Positions 14,743 through 24,443 of a stretch of DNA of 46,677 nt are shown one piece after another. The stretch's first letter is position 1. The number at the start of each line of letters is the position of its first letter. The translations under genes were made by a program, and so were the position numbers. The notes under the pieces are model-generated. The model ran no database searches and was not told the origin of the DNA. It worked only from the letters and a program-made list of their open reading frames with translations. Source of the stretch: JAIFWN01 sp049304015 (GTDB taxonomy: Bacteria; Patescibacteriota; Minisyncoccia; Phycocordibacterales; Zambryskibacteraceae); NCBI GenBank assembly GCA_049304015.1, contig JBAQNS010000004.1, positions 1-46,677 on the forward strand. The letters run 5' to 3'.

Positions 14743-17700
14743 TGAATAAACGAATATCTAGTTTAATAATTATTTTTTTAAGTCTTGTAATCTCGGGCAG
14801 TATTTATTTTTCTAGTGTGAAGGTTGTTTCGGCAGTGATATATGCTTGCGACATTTGTACTGATACATATGGAAATTGTTCAGCTGGCTATACCGGCTAT
14901 ACTGTCACCACTGACTGCGAGACAAGAGTTGATGGGAGAATATGTAGCCCCACTTATTCAACAGCTTCCTACTGTACTCCAGTTACATGTACCACTGACA
15001 ACTCCTGTTCTGCCACCACTCCAGCTTGTGGCACCACTACTTATGGTACAGATAATTGTGGTACGACTTGTAGTAGAACAGGCGCTGCTTGTGCCTGTGT
15101 GTCTGACGGCTCCTGTTCTGCTTCAACACCAGCGTGTAATCAAACAACATATGGAGTAGATAATTGTGGAGACTCATGTATAAAGACTGGAGCTGCATGT
15201 CCAACTCCTATAAATGGTGCTTGTTCGACGACTCACTATGGTTGTGTTGCAGGAACTAGCGCTAATAATTTGAGCAGACCATCTGATTGGTCATGGCAGT
15301 GTCAGGGTTCAAATGGTGGAACTAATGCTGGTTGTACAGAAAGCAAAGCTGCCATGTACTACGGGACACCTTATGTCGATAGCGCACAGAACATAGATGG
15401 AAGTGCAAATTCTTATAGTAATCCTCAGAGTACAGCTGTTAATAACTCCGGTCCAAATATTAATTACCATTGGGTTTATAACAATTACACAGCTGTGGCC
15501 GCAGTCTATGGATATGTTAATAGTGCCAATATAGGAAGTTTGGGTACTACTAATTATTATCATTTCCTTACGCCAGCAATTTCTTGCCCAGTTGGTAGTG
15601 TTTGCTCAGGTACTGCCAAGATTTCAGTTGATTTTCTTGACCCAAACACTGGATATGATTATTTAGTACAAAGTAATACATATACTTATTACTATTACAC
15701 CCCAGCACCAGTAGTAAATTGTGTCGGTAGTTGGGTTAATAATTCTACCTGTAGTGCCAGCTGTGGTGGTGGTGTTCTACAGCAAACTTATACCATTACT
15801 ACTCCAGCATCAGGTGGTGGGACGGCTTGTCCTTATGCCAACGGAGCTACTCAGTGGGGAACTACAAGTTGTAATACAGTTTGTTGTGCCCCACTTACTC
15901 AAAATGTCACTGTAGCTTGTGATGCGAATGCATATAGTTGCGCTGCAACAAGTGGAAATGTGACTAGAAGCCAGACAAAGGCTGCTTATCCAACTTGTAC
16001 TTTCCCAACACCAGTTTCAAATACCAACTCAACTTATGTTAGTGATACATGTGCATATCCAGCACCTGTAGACGGCGGTTGGAGTGCTTATAGTCCATCC
16101 GCATCTTGTCCAACATCTTGTGGTTATGCTGGAGGAACATTAACTCGTACTTGTACAAATCCTGCTCCATCATGTGGAGGAGCGGCCTGTGTTGGTTCGG
16201 CTTCATTGAGTTGTGCTGCGACTGCTGCTTGCACATGTTCGGCACCTCTCACTCAAAATGTCACTGTTGCTTGTGATGTTAATGCTTATGGGCAATCTGC
16301 CACGAGTGGCGTTGTCACCAGAAGCCAAACAAAAAGCGCTTACCCAAGTTGTGCTTTTCCAGCTCCTCCGGTTACTACAGCCAATTCTACTTATGTAAGT
16401 GATAATTGTGTTTATCCACCCGTCGTAAATGGTGGCTGGTCTGCTTGGAGTGCGTGGGGAACTTGTAGCGTTTCTGCTTGTGGACAGACTGGAACTCAAA
16501 CACAAACACGCACATGTACAAATCCAGTACCATCTGGTGGTGGAGCTGATTGTGTTGGGTCTGCAACTCAGTCTCAATCATGTAGTACTGCTGCTTGTCC
16601 AGTAAACTGTGTTGGAAACTGGGTAGATAATGCAACCTGTAGTGTCAGTTGTGGTGGAGGTGTAAAACAACAAACTTATACCGTTACTACTCCAGCATCA
16701 GGTGGTGGGACGGCTTGTCCTTATGCCAACGGAGCTACACAGTGGGGGACTACTAGTTGTAATGCAACCTGTTGTGCACCTCTGACCCAAAATGTCACTG
16801 TGGCTTGTGATGTGAATGCTTGGGGCAGTTCAGCTACTTCAGGAAGTGTCACTAGAAGTCAAACAAAAAGCGCTTACCCAAGTTGTGCTTTTCCTACACC
16901 CGTATCAACGTCTAATTCTACTTATGTAAGTGATAATTGTGTTTATCCACCAGCTCCAACTCCAGTTGTAAATGTGTTAGCAAATAATAATCATAACCCA
17001 ATATATCTGTCTTATGGACAAACTCTAACTTTATCTTGGTCTGGAACAAGGAATGGTGCGTGTCAGTCGTATAAAGATTCTGTATCTATGGGTGCGGTGA
17101 GTGCGAGCGGTAGCACAAGTATTGTACCTGCTTCAACTTGGTATCCTGCCCAAGGAGGTTCATCGACATATTATGTTAAATGCTATGTTGTAAACGCAGA
17201 CAGTTCTATTGATTATGGAACTTTGATATTTGATAGCGTGACTGTAAATGGCCCACCTGCATTAATTGCTCCAACAGGTTTTGTGGCTTCACAATCATCT
17301 TGTGATAAAAACTGGTTGAATCTTTCTTGGAATGCATCCGCTAACGCCACAAGTTATCAAGTTTATAGAGGAGGGACACTAATATACAACGGTTCCGGAC
17401 TTGCCTTCTCAGATACCGGACTTACTTTGGGGTCAACTTATACATATACAATTTATGCTTCAAACGCAGGAGGTTCTTCGTCCGGGGCTCTTACTTCTGG
17501 CACGGTACCAAATACTTGTTCATACAATTTAGTTATCACTACTACAGGTACGGGTTCTGGTACTGCGGGTCCATCAGGGTCTTATAACTCAGGTACTGTC
17601 GTAGCTCTAACTAACTCACCAAGTACTGGTTCATCTTTTGGTGGTTGGAGTGGAGATGCGGATTGTACAGATGGCTCGGTAACTATGAGTGCAAACAGAT

Positions 17701-19142
17701 CGTGTATCGCGACATTCACAATAAATAATTATACAGTGACACCAAGTGCTGGAACTGGCGGTTCGATTTCACCAAGCACTCCTCAAAATGTGACTTATGG
17801 TAATACTACATCATTCACAGTCACGCCTAATTCTGGATATCATATAAATACAGTTTCTGGTTGTGGAGGTACGTTTACAACTAGTCCATATTCAACAGGT
17901 GTCATTACTGGGAATTGTTCTGTTTCTGCAACATTTGCAGTCGATACCACCTATAGTCTTTCAAATAGTGGCAATTTCTCTATAACAAAAGGTGCAACTC
18001 CTGTAAGTGGATCAAATAGTGTAACTAGGACTTCAATTGGTGGAGCACAGGTACCTGTGACACTTGCAGTAACTGGTTTGCCATCTGGTATTACTGTTTC
18101 ATCTATAACATCAAACCCTTGTCCACCTTCAGTGGGAGGTTGTGTTTCCACGATTAATTATTCTGTGGCTCCAAGCACTATAGCTGGGCCATACACCCTT
18201 ACTGTCACAGGCACAGGCACAGGTGTCCCTACAGTCCAGACAACATTTGTGCTTACTGTCGTTTCTCAATCAACTATTAATATTTCAAGTAACATTGCCT
18301 CCTCTTGGTGTATACAACCAAGTAATGCAAGCAGTATTTGTGGTTCTGGTACTTCTGGTTCTTATTTAGTTAATCCAAATGGTATGGCTTCATATCTTGT
18401 GACTGGATATTCTGTAGCAAATTATGATGGGCCAACTTACTACAATGATGTCACTAAAACTTCTACTGGGTCATTCTCACTCTTTGGAGGTGATTCGGCG
18501 AATGTGACTCTTTCTTATTCACCATCATTTAATTATTCACTTTCTAAAGCTGACCCCGCCCCTGTCACAAAAGGAGGAGTAGATGTTTACACTCAAGGTA
18601 CAGTCAGTGTGAATCTAATTAGTGGTACTGCCCAACAAGTAGATTTGATCGCCTCAGGAGCTCCAGCCGGTGTCAGTGTTGTTCCGTCTCCTGTTTCTTG
18701 TACTGAATATACATCTGGGGTGTGTCAAAGTATCGTAACATTCACTATTCCTCCTGGGACAGCAGCAGGTACATATCCAATAACTTTCACGGGTAGTCCT
18801 CTAAGCAAGGTTACTAGTATGAATCTAGTAGTAAACAATCCAACAAATATTACCGCTACATGTGTGGCTTCTCCTGCTACAGCGGAAGTTGGTGATCCTG
18901 TTACTTGGACAGCCACAAACATTTCTGGTGGCAATGGTAATTATGTCTCATATGTTTGGAGGGGAGTAGGTATACCAACAAACCCGGCCCCTAGCACAAA
19001 TCCATTTACTGTGACATACACTACTGCTGATAACATTAGAGTGGCTACGGTCACCATTACAGACTCAATAGGTAATCATGGGGAATGTTCTGCATCAGGA
19101 TCGGCTTTGATAAAGATTAAACCAAATTTCAAGGAACAATAG
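14739..19142 (+). CDS. Giant secreted cysteine-rich multidomain surface protein, 1467 aa
   Basis: A signal peptide (1-32) precedes Cys-rich modules. Residues ~325-390 and ~622-690 hold thrombospondin-1-like units (GSWVNNSTCSASCGGG and GNWVDNATCSVSCGGG). Three copies of a unit APLTQNVTVACDxNA ... YVSDxCxYP begin near 384, 500 and 680. A fibronectin-III domain lies at ~845-930 (LNLSWNASANATSYQVYRGG), and InlB-B/bacterial repeats at ~932-1075 (FGGWSGDADCTDG). Several beta modules follow. It ends IKIKPNFKEQ, like the 789-aa protein. Such proteins are usually adhesins or surface-layer components; with pilB and pilC directly downstream, a role in cell contact is plausible but unproven. A second ATG at 14742 is an alternative start. 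Confidence 0.82.
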   Translation: MMNKRISSLIIIFLSLVISGSIYFSSVKVVSAVIYACDICTDTYGNCSAGYTGYTVTTDCETRVDGRICSPTYSTASYCTPVTCTTDNSCSATTPACGTTTYGTDNCGTTCSRTGAACACVSDGSCSASTPACNQTTYGVDNCGDSCIKTGAACPTPINGACSTTHYGCVAGTSANNLSRPSDWSWQCQGSNGGTNAGCTESKAAMYYGTPYVDSAQNIDGSANSYSNPQSTAVNNSGPNINYHWVYNNYTAVAAVYGYVNSANIGSLGTTNYYHFLTPAISCPVGSVCSGTAKISVDFLDPNTGYDYLVQSNTYTYYYYTPAPVVNCVGSWVNNSTCSASCGGGVLQQTYTITTPASGGGTACPYANGATQWGTTSCNTVCCAPLTQNVTVACDANAYSCAATSGNVTRSQTKAAYPTCTFPTPVSNTNSTYVSDTCAYPAPVDGGWSAYSPSASCPTSCGYAGGTLTRTCTNPAPSCGGAACVGSASLSCAATAACTCSAPLTQNVTVACDVNAYGQSATSGVVTRSQTKSAYPSCAFPAPPVTTANSTYVSDNCVYPPVVNGGWSAWSAWGTCSVSACGQTGTQTQTRTCTNPVPSGGGADCVGSATQSQSCSTAACPVNCVGNWVDNATCSVSCGGGVKQQTYTVTTPASGGGTACPYANGATQWGTTSCNATCCAPLTQNVTVACDVNAWGSSATSGSVTRSQTKSAYPSCAFPTPVSTSNSTYVSDNCVYPPAPTPVVNVLANNNHNPIYLSYGQTLTLSWSGTRNGACQSYKDSVSMGAVSASGSTSIVPASTWYPAQGGSSTYYVKCYVVNADSSIDYGTLIFDSVTVNGPPALIAPTGFVASQSSCDKNWLNLSWNASANATSYQVYRGGTLIYNGSGLAFSDTGLTLGSTYTYTIYASNAGGSSSGALTSGTVPNTCSYNLVITTTGTGSGTAGPSGSYNSGTVVALTNSPSTGSSFGGWSGDADCTDGSVTMSANRSCIATFTINNYTVTPSAGTGGSISPSTPQNVTYGNTTSFTVTPNSGYHINTVSGCGGTFTTSPYSTGVITGNCSVSATFAVDTTYSLSNSGNFSITKGATPVSGSNSVTRTSIGGAQVPVTLAVTGLPSGITVSSITSNPCPPSVGGCVSTINYSVAPSTIAGPYTLTVTGTGTGVPTVQTTFVLTVVSQSTINISSNIASSWCIQPSNASSICGSGTSGSYLVNPNGMASYLVTGYSVANYDGPTYYNDVTKTSTGSFSLFGGDSANVTLSYSPSFNYSLSKADPAPVTKGGVDVYTQGTVSVNLISGTAQQVDLIASGAPAGVSVVPSPVSCTEYTSGVCQSIVTFTIPPGTAAGTYPITFTGSPLSKVTSMNLVVNNPTNITATCVASPATAEVGDPVTWTATNISGGNGNYVSYVWRGVGIPTNPAPSTNPFTVTYTTADNIRVATVTITDSIGNHGECSASGSALIKIKPNFKEQ
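15796..15850 (+). repeat. 55-bp direct repeat, copy 1
   Basis: Identical over 55 bases to 16684-16738, inside a longer diverged duplication (about 15719-15935 and 16609-16810) encoding the thrombospondin-like unit. Confidence 0.9.
16684..16738 (+). repeat. 55-bp direct repeat, copy 2
   Basis: Second copy of the repeat at 15796-15850. A separate 38-bp identical repeat occurs at 16383-16420 and 16914-16951 in the same gene. Confidence 0.9.
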
Positions 19143-19182
19143 TCTCAAAAAATAATTCAAAGCGTGGTAAAATAAACTTAAT

Positions 19183-20937
19183 ATGCACATTGATGATACA
19201 CAGCTTAAAGGCTTTATGCTTGATTCTGGTCTCGTATCAAAAAAGGAGCTTGAAGAAGCTTCAAAAGAGGCTGAGGAAAAGAATGAAAGTGTGGGCAAAT
19301 TATTAGTGACTAAGGGGTCTATTACTGATGATGATTTGCGTCGCATGCAAGCCTATATTTTAGGTATACCATTTGTAGATTTAAAAAACCAAAAATTAGA
19401 TTTTTCAGTTCTTTCACTTATCCCTGAACCAATTGCCAGGAATCATAATATTATTGCCTTTAAAAAAACTGCAGAATCTCTAGAGGTTGCAATGCTTGAT
19501 ACAGAGGACCTAACTGCTATTGATTTTGTGAAGAAAAAAGTCGGACTGAGAATTTTGCCTAGACTCACAGATAATGAATCAATGAAATGGGCACTGCTTT
19601 CTTACCAAAAAAGTTTAAAAGCAGAATTTGGAGACATTATCCAAAAAGAAGTCGGCTCAATACAAGCAGTCAGTGATCACCCAGAAGGGGAAGATGAGGC
19701 AGAAAGTGATTTGAAAAAACTTGCGGAAGATGTCCCTGTGGTCAGGATAGTGGACACATTACTTAAACACGCCATTATTCAAGATGCTTCAGATATTCAT
19801 ATTGAACCAGAGGATAGTCAAGTGTTAGTCAGATACAGAATTGATGGTTTGCTCCATGATGCAATGGTTTTGCCCAAAACAACAGCCGCAGGTATAACAG
19901 CTAGGATTAAGGTTTTGTCTAATTTAAAACTGGACGAGAAGAGAGTGCCTCAAGACGGTCGCTTTAAAATTGATATGAACGGAGAGAAAGTTTCTTTCCG
20001 TGTTTCTACTCTACCCACTTATTATGGAGAGAAGACAGTCATGAGATTGCTTCGAGAAAATGTTTCTGGGTTTACTCTAGAAGGGCTTGGGTTCCACGGG
20101 TGGGGGCTTTCAGAAATTCATAAAGCCATTAAATACACCACGGGTATGATTCTCACTACAGGTCCTACGGGTTCAGGAAAAACCACCACTCTTTATACAA
20201 TTTTGGATATTCTTAACACCCCAGATGTAAACATTTCTACTATTGAGGACCCAATAGAATATCAAATGAAGCGAATAAACCAGACTCAAGTTAGACCAGA
20301 TATTGGTTTTACTTTTTCTTCTGGATTAAGGACTTTAGTTAGACAAGACCCAGACATAATAATGGTAGGAGAAATTAGAGACAACGAAACTGCCGCTCTT
20401 TCAGTTAATGCCGCCCTCACTGGTCACCTCGTATTATCAACACTTCACACTAATTCTGCTGCTGGAGCCATCCCAAGACTCATTGATATGAAAGTTGAGC
20501 CATTTTTGCTTGTTTCAACTGTGAACATAGTGGTAGCTCAAAGATTGATTAGAAAATTGTCTCCAAATAAAGAAAAATATTTTTTGAATAAGGAAGAAAT
20601 AAGTTCTTTAAGCAACATTGTTGATCTAGACAGGATGCTCGGGTTACTAAAGGAAGAAAAACTAGTTGAAAAGAATGCAACTTGGGAAAAAGTTCCTTTC
20701 TATAAACCGAAACCAAGTGCTGACAGTGAAGATGGGTATCAAAGTCGAATTGGTATTCATGAAGTTTTGAAGATGACAGAGACTATTAGAAGTTTGGTCA
20801 TGAAGGGTGCAACTTCTCATGAGATTGAAGAACAAGCAAAAAAAGATGGCATGATGACTATGATAGAAGATGGGATATATAAGGCAGTTCAAGGGGTAAC
20901 AACCATAGAAGAGGTGCTTCGAGTAATTTCAGAATAA
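19183..20937 (+). CDS. pilB: Type IV pilus assembly ATPase PilB (GspE family)
   Basis: A 584-residue hexameric ATPase powering pilus extension. An MshEN-type N-terminal domain (~1-140) is followed by the N2 region and the RecA-like core. The core carries Walker A GPTGSGKTTT at ~327-336, an Asp box, Walker B DPDIIMVGEIRD near 389, and a His box TGHLVLSTLHTN near 412. The zinc tetracysteine motif usually found after RLxRKLC is absent: the sequence reads RLIRKLSPNKEKYF with no Cys. TAAAAT nine bases before the ATG could be an internal promoter, but the gene is 40 bases after the surface-protein gene and probably also read from the operon. pilC follows at once. Confidence 0.96.
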   Translation: MHIDDTQLKGFMLDSGLVSKKELEEASKEAEEKNESVGKLLVTKGSITDDDLRRMQAYILGIPFVDLKNQKLDFSVLSLIPEPIARNHNIIAFKKTAESLEVAMLDTEDLTAIDFVKKKVGLRILPRLTDNESMKWALLSYQKSLKAEFGDIIQKEVGSIQAVSDHPEGEDEAESDLKKLAEDVPVVRIVDTLLKHAIIQDASDIHIEPEDSQVLVRYRIDGLLHDAMVLPKTTAAGITARIKVLSNLKLDEKRVPQDGRFKIDMNGEKVSFRVSTLPTYYGEKTVMRLLRENVSGFTLEGLGFHGWGLSEIHKAIKYTTGMILTTGPTGSGKTTTLYTILDILNTPDVNISTIEDPIEYQMKRINQTQVRPDIGFTFSSGLRTLVRQDPDIIMVGEIRDNETAALSVNAALTGHLVLSTLHTNSAAGAIPRLIDMKVEPFLLVSTVNIVVAQRLIRKLSPNKEKYFLNKEEISSLSNIVDLDRMLGLLKEEKLVEKNATWEKVPFYKPKPSADSEDGYQSRIGIHEVLKMTETIRSLVMKGATSHEIEEQAKKDGMMTMIEDGIYKAVQGVTTIEEVLRVISE

Positions 20938-20940
20938 TTT

Positions 20941-22155
20941 ATGATTAAATATTCTTATCAAGCAAAGGACAAAGATGGCAAGACTTACGTGGGTTTCCAT
21001 GATGCCAATAACCGCATAGAATTGTATGCACATATTAGAGAAGAAGGGGGGTCTGTTCTTTCAGTAACAGAACTAAAGGGCGGCTTTGACTTGGATTCTA
21101 TAATTGCCAGTATTTTTGGAGGAGTGAAAACTCACGACAAAATTCTTTTAGCTCGTAACTTGGGCTCAATGATAAAGGCGGGGTTAGCTGTAACTCGCGC
21201 TTTGGCTGTGATGGAAAAACAGACAAAAAACAAGATTCTTGCTGCGCTTCTAAGAGACCTTGCTAACGATGTCAGCAAAGGAGAGACTTTGTCTGATTCT
21301 ATGAAAAAGAGACCACATATTTTTTCTCAATTGTTTGTTTCTATGGTTAAGGCTGGAGAGGAGTCAGGAAACTTAGCAGATTCACTTGAAATAGTCGCCA
21401 GTCAGTTAGATAAATCATATACGTTGGTAAAAAAAATTAGAGGTGCTTTGATATATCCCGCAGTGATACTCTCAGCCATGATTATCATAGCGATCCTCAT
21501 GCTCATATATATGGTTCCTACACTTACTTCAACTTTTAAGGGGATGGGAGTAACTTTGCCTCTATCAACCAGAATCATTATCTATATGAGTGATTTTTTA
21601 GTAAAACATACTTTTCTTGTGATTGCAGGGATAATTGGTTTAATTGCTTTTGTTATCATGTTTTTCAAAACTGTTATTGGCCAAAGAGTCTTAGATTTAC
21701 TAACTATTAAGCTTCCTGCTATCGGTCCCATTACAAAAGAAGTCCAGAGTGCAAGAACTGCGAGGACATTATCATCACTTCTTTCTTCAGGTGTAGATGT
21801 GGTGGTAGCTATCGGAGTAACTATAGATGTGGTTCAGAATGTTTTCTATAAAAAAGTTTTAGAAGAAGCACGAGTGGCAATCCAAAAAGGGGAGCCTATG
21901 TCAACAATATTCGATAAAAATGACGATTTGTATCCGCCGTTTGTTGGAGAAATGGTTGCAGTGGGAGAGGAGACAGGGAAAATATCTGAAATGCTTTTGG
22001 GTGTAGCTGATTATTATGAGAAGGAAGTCGATGAGGCCACAAAGGATTTGTCTACAATCATCGAACCAGTACTCATGATTATTATTGGTGCTGCAGTAGG
22101 TATTTTTGCCATCTCAATGCTTGCTCCAACATATTCATTGGTAAACAATATTTAA
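20941..22155 (+). CDS. pilC: Type IV pilus inner-membrane platform protein PilC (GspF family)
   Basis: 404 residues with the duplicated GspF fold: a soluble helical domain (KILLARNLGSMIKAGLAVTRAL), a membrane segment near 180-200, a second near 220-240, a second helical domain (SARTARTLSSLLSSGVDVVVAI), and a final membrane helix (~375-395). It anchors the PilB motor and helps assemble pilins. The start is three bases after the pilB stop. Its TAA overlaps the ATG of the next pilin-like gene by one base. Confidence 0.95.
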   Translation: MIKYSYQAKDKDGKTYVGFHDANNRIELYAHIREEGGSVLSVTELKGGFDLDSIIASIFGGVKTHDKILLARNLGSMIKAGLAVTRALAVMEKQTKNKILAALLRDLANDVSKGETLSDSMKKRPHIFSQLFVSMVKAGEESGNLADSLEIVASQLDKSYTLVKKIRGALIYPAVILSAMIIIAILMLIYMVPTLTSTFKGMGVTLPLSTRIIIYMSDFLVKHTFLVIAGIIGLIAFVIMFFKTVIGQRVLDLLTIKLPAIGPITKEVQSARTARTLSSLLSSGVDVVVAIGVTIDVVQNVFYKKVLEEARVAIQKGEPMSTIFDKNDDLYPPFVGEMVAVGEETGKISEMLLGVADYYEKEVDEATKDLSTIIEPVLMIIIGAAVGIFAISMLAPTYSLVNNI

Positions 22156-22625
22156 TGACCAAAGAAAATTTAAAAATATTTTCACGAGGGTTCACGTTTG
22201 CAGAGCTAATAATAGGTGTGGCTATCATTATGTTGTTTGTGTCTGGAATATATAATGCCTACTATTCTTTGTATGGATCTATTTTGGCTTCTCATTCAAA
22301 GACCGTGGCAGTAGATTTGGCCAACGAAGAGTATGAACTGATAAAAAATCTCCCATATTCAAGTATTGGGACAGTGGGTGGTAATCCTATTGGAGTTATC
22401 CCAACAAACCAATCAATCACAAGGGATAGAATAACTTTCACCATAAATACAAGTATTTTATATAAAGATGATCCGTTTGATGGGATTTCTGGTGGAACAC
22501 CAAACGACACTCTTCCAAATGATTACAAACTAGTTGAAGTGAAGGTCTCGTGTACTTCATGCAAAAATTTTAATCCAGTAGTTATTACTGGTAGATTTTC
22601 TCCTAAGAATTTAGAAAGTAATTAA
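22155..22625 (+). CDS. Type IV pilin-like protein (PilV/minor pilin type)
   Basis: 156 residues with a class III leader: cleavage after G in RGFTFAEL. Phe is the methylated residue, Glu is present at +5, and a hydrophobic helix (IIGVAIIMLFVSGIYNAYYSLYG) follows. The remainder is a small beta-rich domain with a C-S-C-T-S-C cluster near residues 132-138 that could form a disulfide. It is likely a minor pilin or pseudopilin. It is translationally coupled to pilC and is one base from the next pilin gene. No prepilin peptidase gene is in the window. Confidence 0.88.
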   Translation: MTKENLKIFSRGFTFAELIIGVAIIMLFVSGIYNAYYSLYGSILASHSKTVAVDLANEEYELIKNLPYSSIGTVGGNPIGVIPTNQSITRDRITFTINTSILYKDDPFDGISGGTPNDTLPNDYKLVEVKVSCTSCKNFNPVVITGRFSPKNLESN

Positions 22626-22626
22626 T

Positions 22627-23232
22627 ATGAAAAACAAAGGATTTAGTCTAATGGAATTTCTAATCGCAGTTTCTATCACCACAATTATAGTTATGGTTGT
22701 TGCTACTTTTATAAAGGATATTTTTACTTATAATTCCTCTTCTCAAGCAAGTATGACTTCTGTACTCGAAGGTAGGAAGGTATTAAGGATGATGGTTACT
22801 GAACTTCGAGCCACTACACAAGGCGCCAACGATTCATACGCCATTGATACAGCGGCTACCAGCACCATCATTTTTTATGTTGATACTAATGGAGATGGGG
22901 TACCAGACAAGATTAGATATTTTTTGGACAATGTATCCAAATCAATAAAGAGGGGAGTCATAATTGCTTCTGGTTCACCCGTTGGTTATTCTGCTTCAGA
23001 AGATATTTCAGTTTTAATTAATAACGTTTCAAACGGTTCATCAACTCCCTTATTTGATTATTATGATAAAAATTATGGAGGCACCACTAGTCCTATGACC
23101 ATACCAGTAGATAAGGCATCAATTAGATTGGTAAAAATTACTGTTAATATTGATAAAGACATTAATCGTTCACCTTTTGTAGCCACAGTTTCTTCGGAAG
23201 CGGTTCTTAGAAATCTAAAAGATAATTTATGA
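22627..23232 (+). CDS. Type IV pilin-like protein (PilW/PulJ type)
   Basis: 201 residues with the prepilin signature KGFSLMEF at the N-terminus (Glu at +5) and a hydrophobic helix FLIAVSITTIIVMVVATF. A segment with DTNGDGVPDKIRYFL at ~90 resembles a calcium-binding loop seen in minor pilins. The size and layout are those of PilW/PulJ-like minor pilins that prime assembly. Its TGA overlaps the ATG of the downstream gene by four bases. Confidence 0.87.
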   Translation: MKNKGFSLMEFLIAVSITTIIVMVVATFIKDIFTYNSSSQASMTSVLEGRKVLRMMVTELRATTQGANDSYAIDTAATSTIIFYVDTNGDGVPDKIRYFLDNVSKSIKRGVIIASGSPVGYSASEDISVLINNVSNGSSTPLFDYYDKNYGGTTSPMTIPVDKASIRLVKITVNIDKDINRSPFVATVSSEAVLRNLKDNL

Positions 23233-24407
23233 TTAACAAAAAAGCTAAAGGATATTTCTTAATTCAAGTTTTAGTTTTTGGAGCTGTAGCTATGATTGTA
23301 ATTTCTGGATTAATTTCTTTTTCTCTTGCTAATTCTAAACTTTCAAGAAGAAGTGTGAATTCTCAGCAAGCATTTCAAATAGCAGAAGCGGGGATTGAAT
23401 ATTATAGATGGCACTTATCTCATGCGCCAGGTGATTTTAAAGATGGGACAAATAGCACAGGACCATATGTGAAGAACTTTTATGATAAGGATAACAATCT
23501 TTTAGGCACATATACTTTGACTATCACACCCGCTGCTGGAGGTGGTTCTGTCACAATTAAATCCGTGGGTACGTCGAATGCAGATCCAAACGCGAAGCGT
23601 ATTATTGTCTCAAAGATATCTACTGGTACAGGGGTAACCTTTCACTATGGTGTTCAGTCTGGAATTGGAGGCTTTATTATGGGAGGAAACTCAACAGTTA
23701 ATGGCAATGTATATTCAAATGGGGATATTATTGGTGGAAATGGTTCTTCTATAACAGGGAATGCTAATGCAGTGGGTACTATCACCAATGTTACTACAGG
23801 AACAAGCCAAACTGGTGTATTGCCGCAAGATATGCCTGTTACCCAAGCAGAGATAGATGGGTGGAAATTAGATGCAGCCACCACAACTTTTGTAGGGAAT
23901 AAAACAATCAGTGGTTCAAACAACAATCTTGGTCCAATGAAAATACAAGGTAATTTGATAATAAATGGCAATGCCACTCTTACTGTCACAGGTACGTTAT
24001 ATGTCACCGGCACCATCACTTTAGGGAACAATGTCACTGTAAATCTATCTTCAAATTATGGAGGAACGGGAGGCATTGTCATAGCCGATGGGACAATTGA
24101 GTTAGGGAACGATGTTAATTTAAGCGGTTCTGGTGCGTCCGGTAGTTACCTCATGTTTATTTCATTATCCACATCTTCTTTAGCCATAGATATGGGGAAC
24201 GGCAACGCTGCGACGGTAATGCTTTATGCTCCAAATGGAACAATAAATGTAAAAAATAACGCTAGCTTAAGAGCTTTATCTGCTAAAACGATTAATCTTG
24301 GGAATAATGTAGATCTTAACTATGTCACAGGAATTATAGACACCACGTTTAGTAGTGGGCCATCTGGGGGGTGGAGCGTTGATAGTTGGCAAGAAGTTAG
24401 TAGCTAA
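23229..24407 (+). CDS. PilX-like pilus protein with beta-repeat (bactofilin-like) C-terminal region, 392 aa
   Basis: The N-terminus KGYFLIQVLVFGAVAMIVISG resembles a PilX/PulK leader and helix, followed by FQIAEAGIEYYRWHLS, which is typical of PilX. The usual Glu at +5 is Gln here. From ~residue 140 onward the sequence is a series of short beta turns (NSTVNGNVYSNGDIIGGNGSS, NLIINGNATLTVTGTLYVTGT). This resembles bactofilin or polymer-forming beta-helix repeats. This combination is unusual for a pilin, and the protein may form a rigid tip structure. It ends the pilus operon; no terminator is evident before tpiA. Confidence 0.82.
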   Translation: MINKKAKGYFLIQVLVFGAVAMIVISGLISFSLANSKLSRRSVNSQQAFQIAEAGIEYYRWHLSHAPGDFKDGTNSTGPYVKNFYDKDNNLLGTYTLTITPAAGGGSVTIKSVGTSNADPNAKRIIVSKISTGTGVTFHYGVQSGIGGFIMGGNSTVNGNVYSNGDIIGGNGSSITGNANAVGTITNVTTGTSQTGVLPQDMPVTQAEIDGWKLDAATTTFVGNKTISGSNNNLGPMKIQGNLIINGNATLTVTGTLYVTGTITLGNNVTVNLSSNYGGTGGIVIADGTIELGNDVNLSGSGASGSYLMFISLSTSSLAIDMGNGNAATVMLYAPNGTINVKNNASLRALSAKTINLGNNVDLNYVTGIIDTTFSSGPSGGWSVDSWQEVSS

Positions 24408-24431
24408 TGAGCGTCTTCGAGTGTAATCCTT

Positions 24432-24437
24432 TATACT
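24432..24437 (+). promoter_or_regulatory. tpiA -10 box, leaderless
   Basis: TATACT at 24432-24437, six bases, then ATG 24444. No clear -35 and no Shine-Dalgarno site. Confidence 0.6.
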
Positions 24438-24443
24438 ATATAC

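Noticed and set aside
15309..16635. Alternative-frame ORFs inside the giant surface-protein gene
   Set aside because: They are shadows of a low-complexity T/S/C-rich coding sequence; no start signals, and the main frame is continuous from signal peptide to tail.
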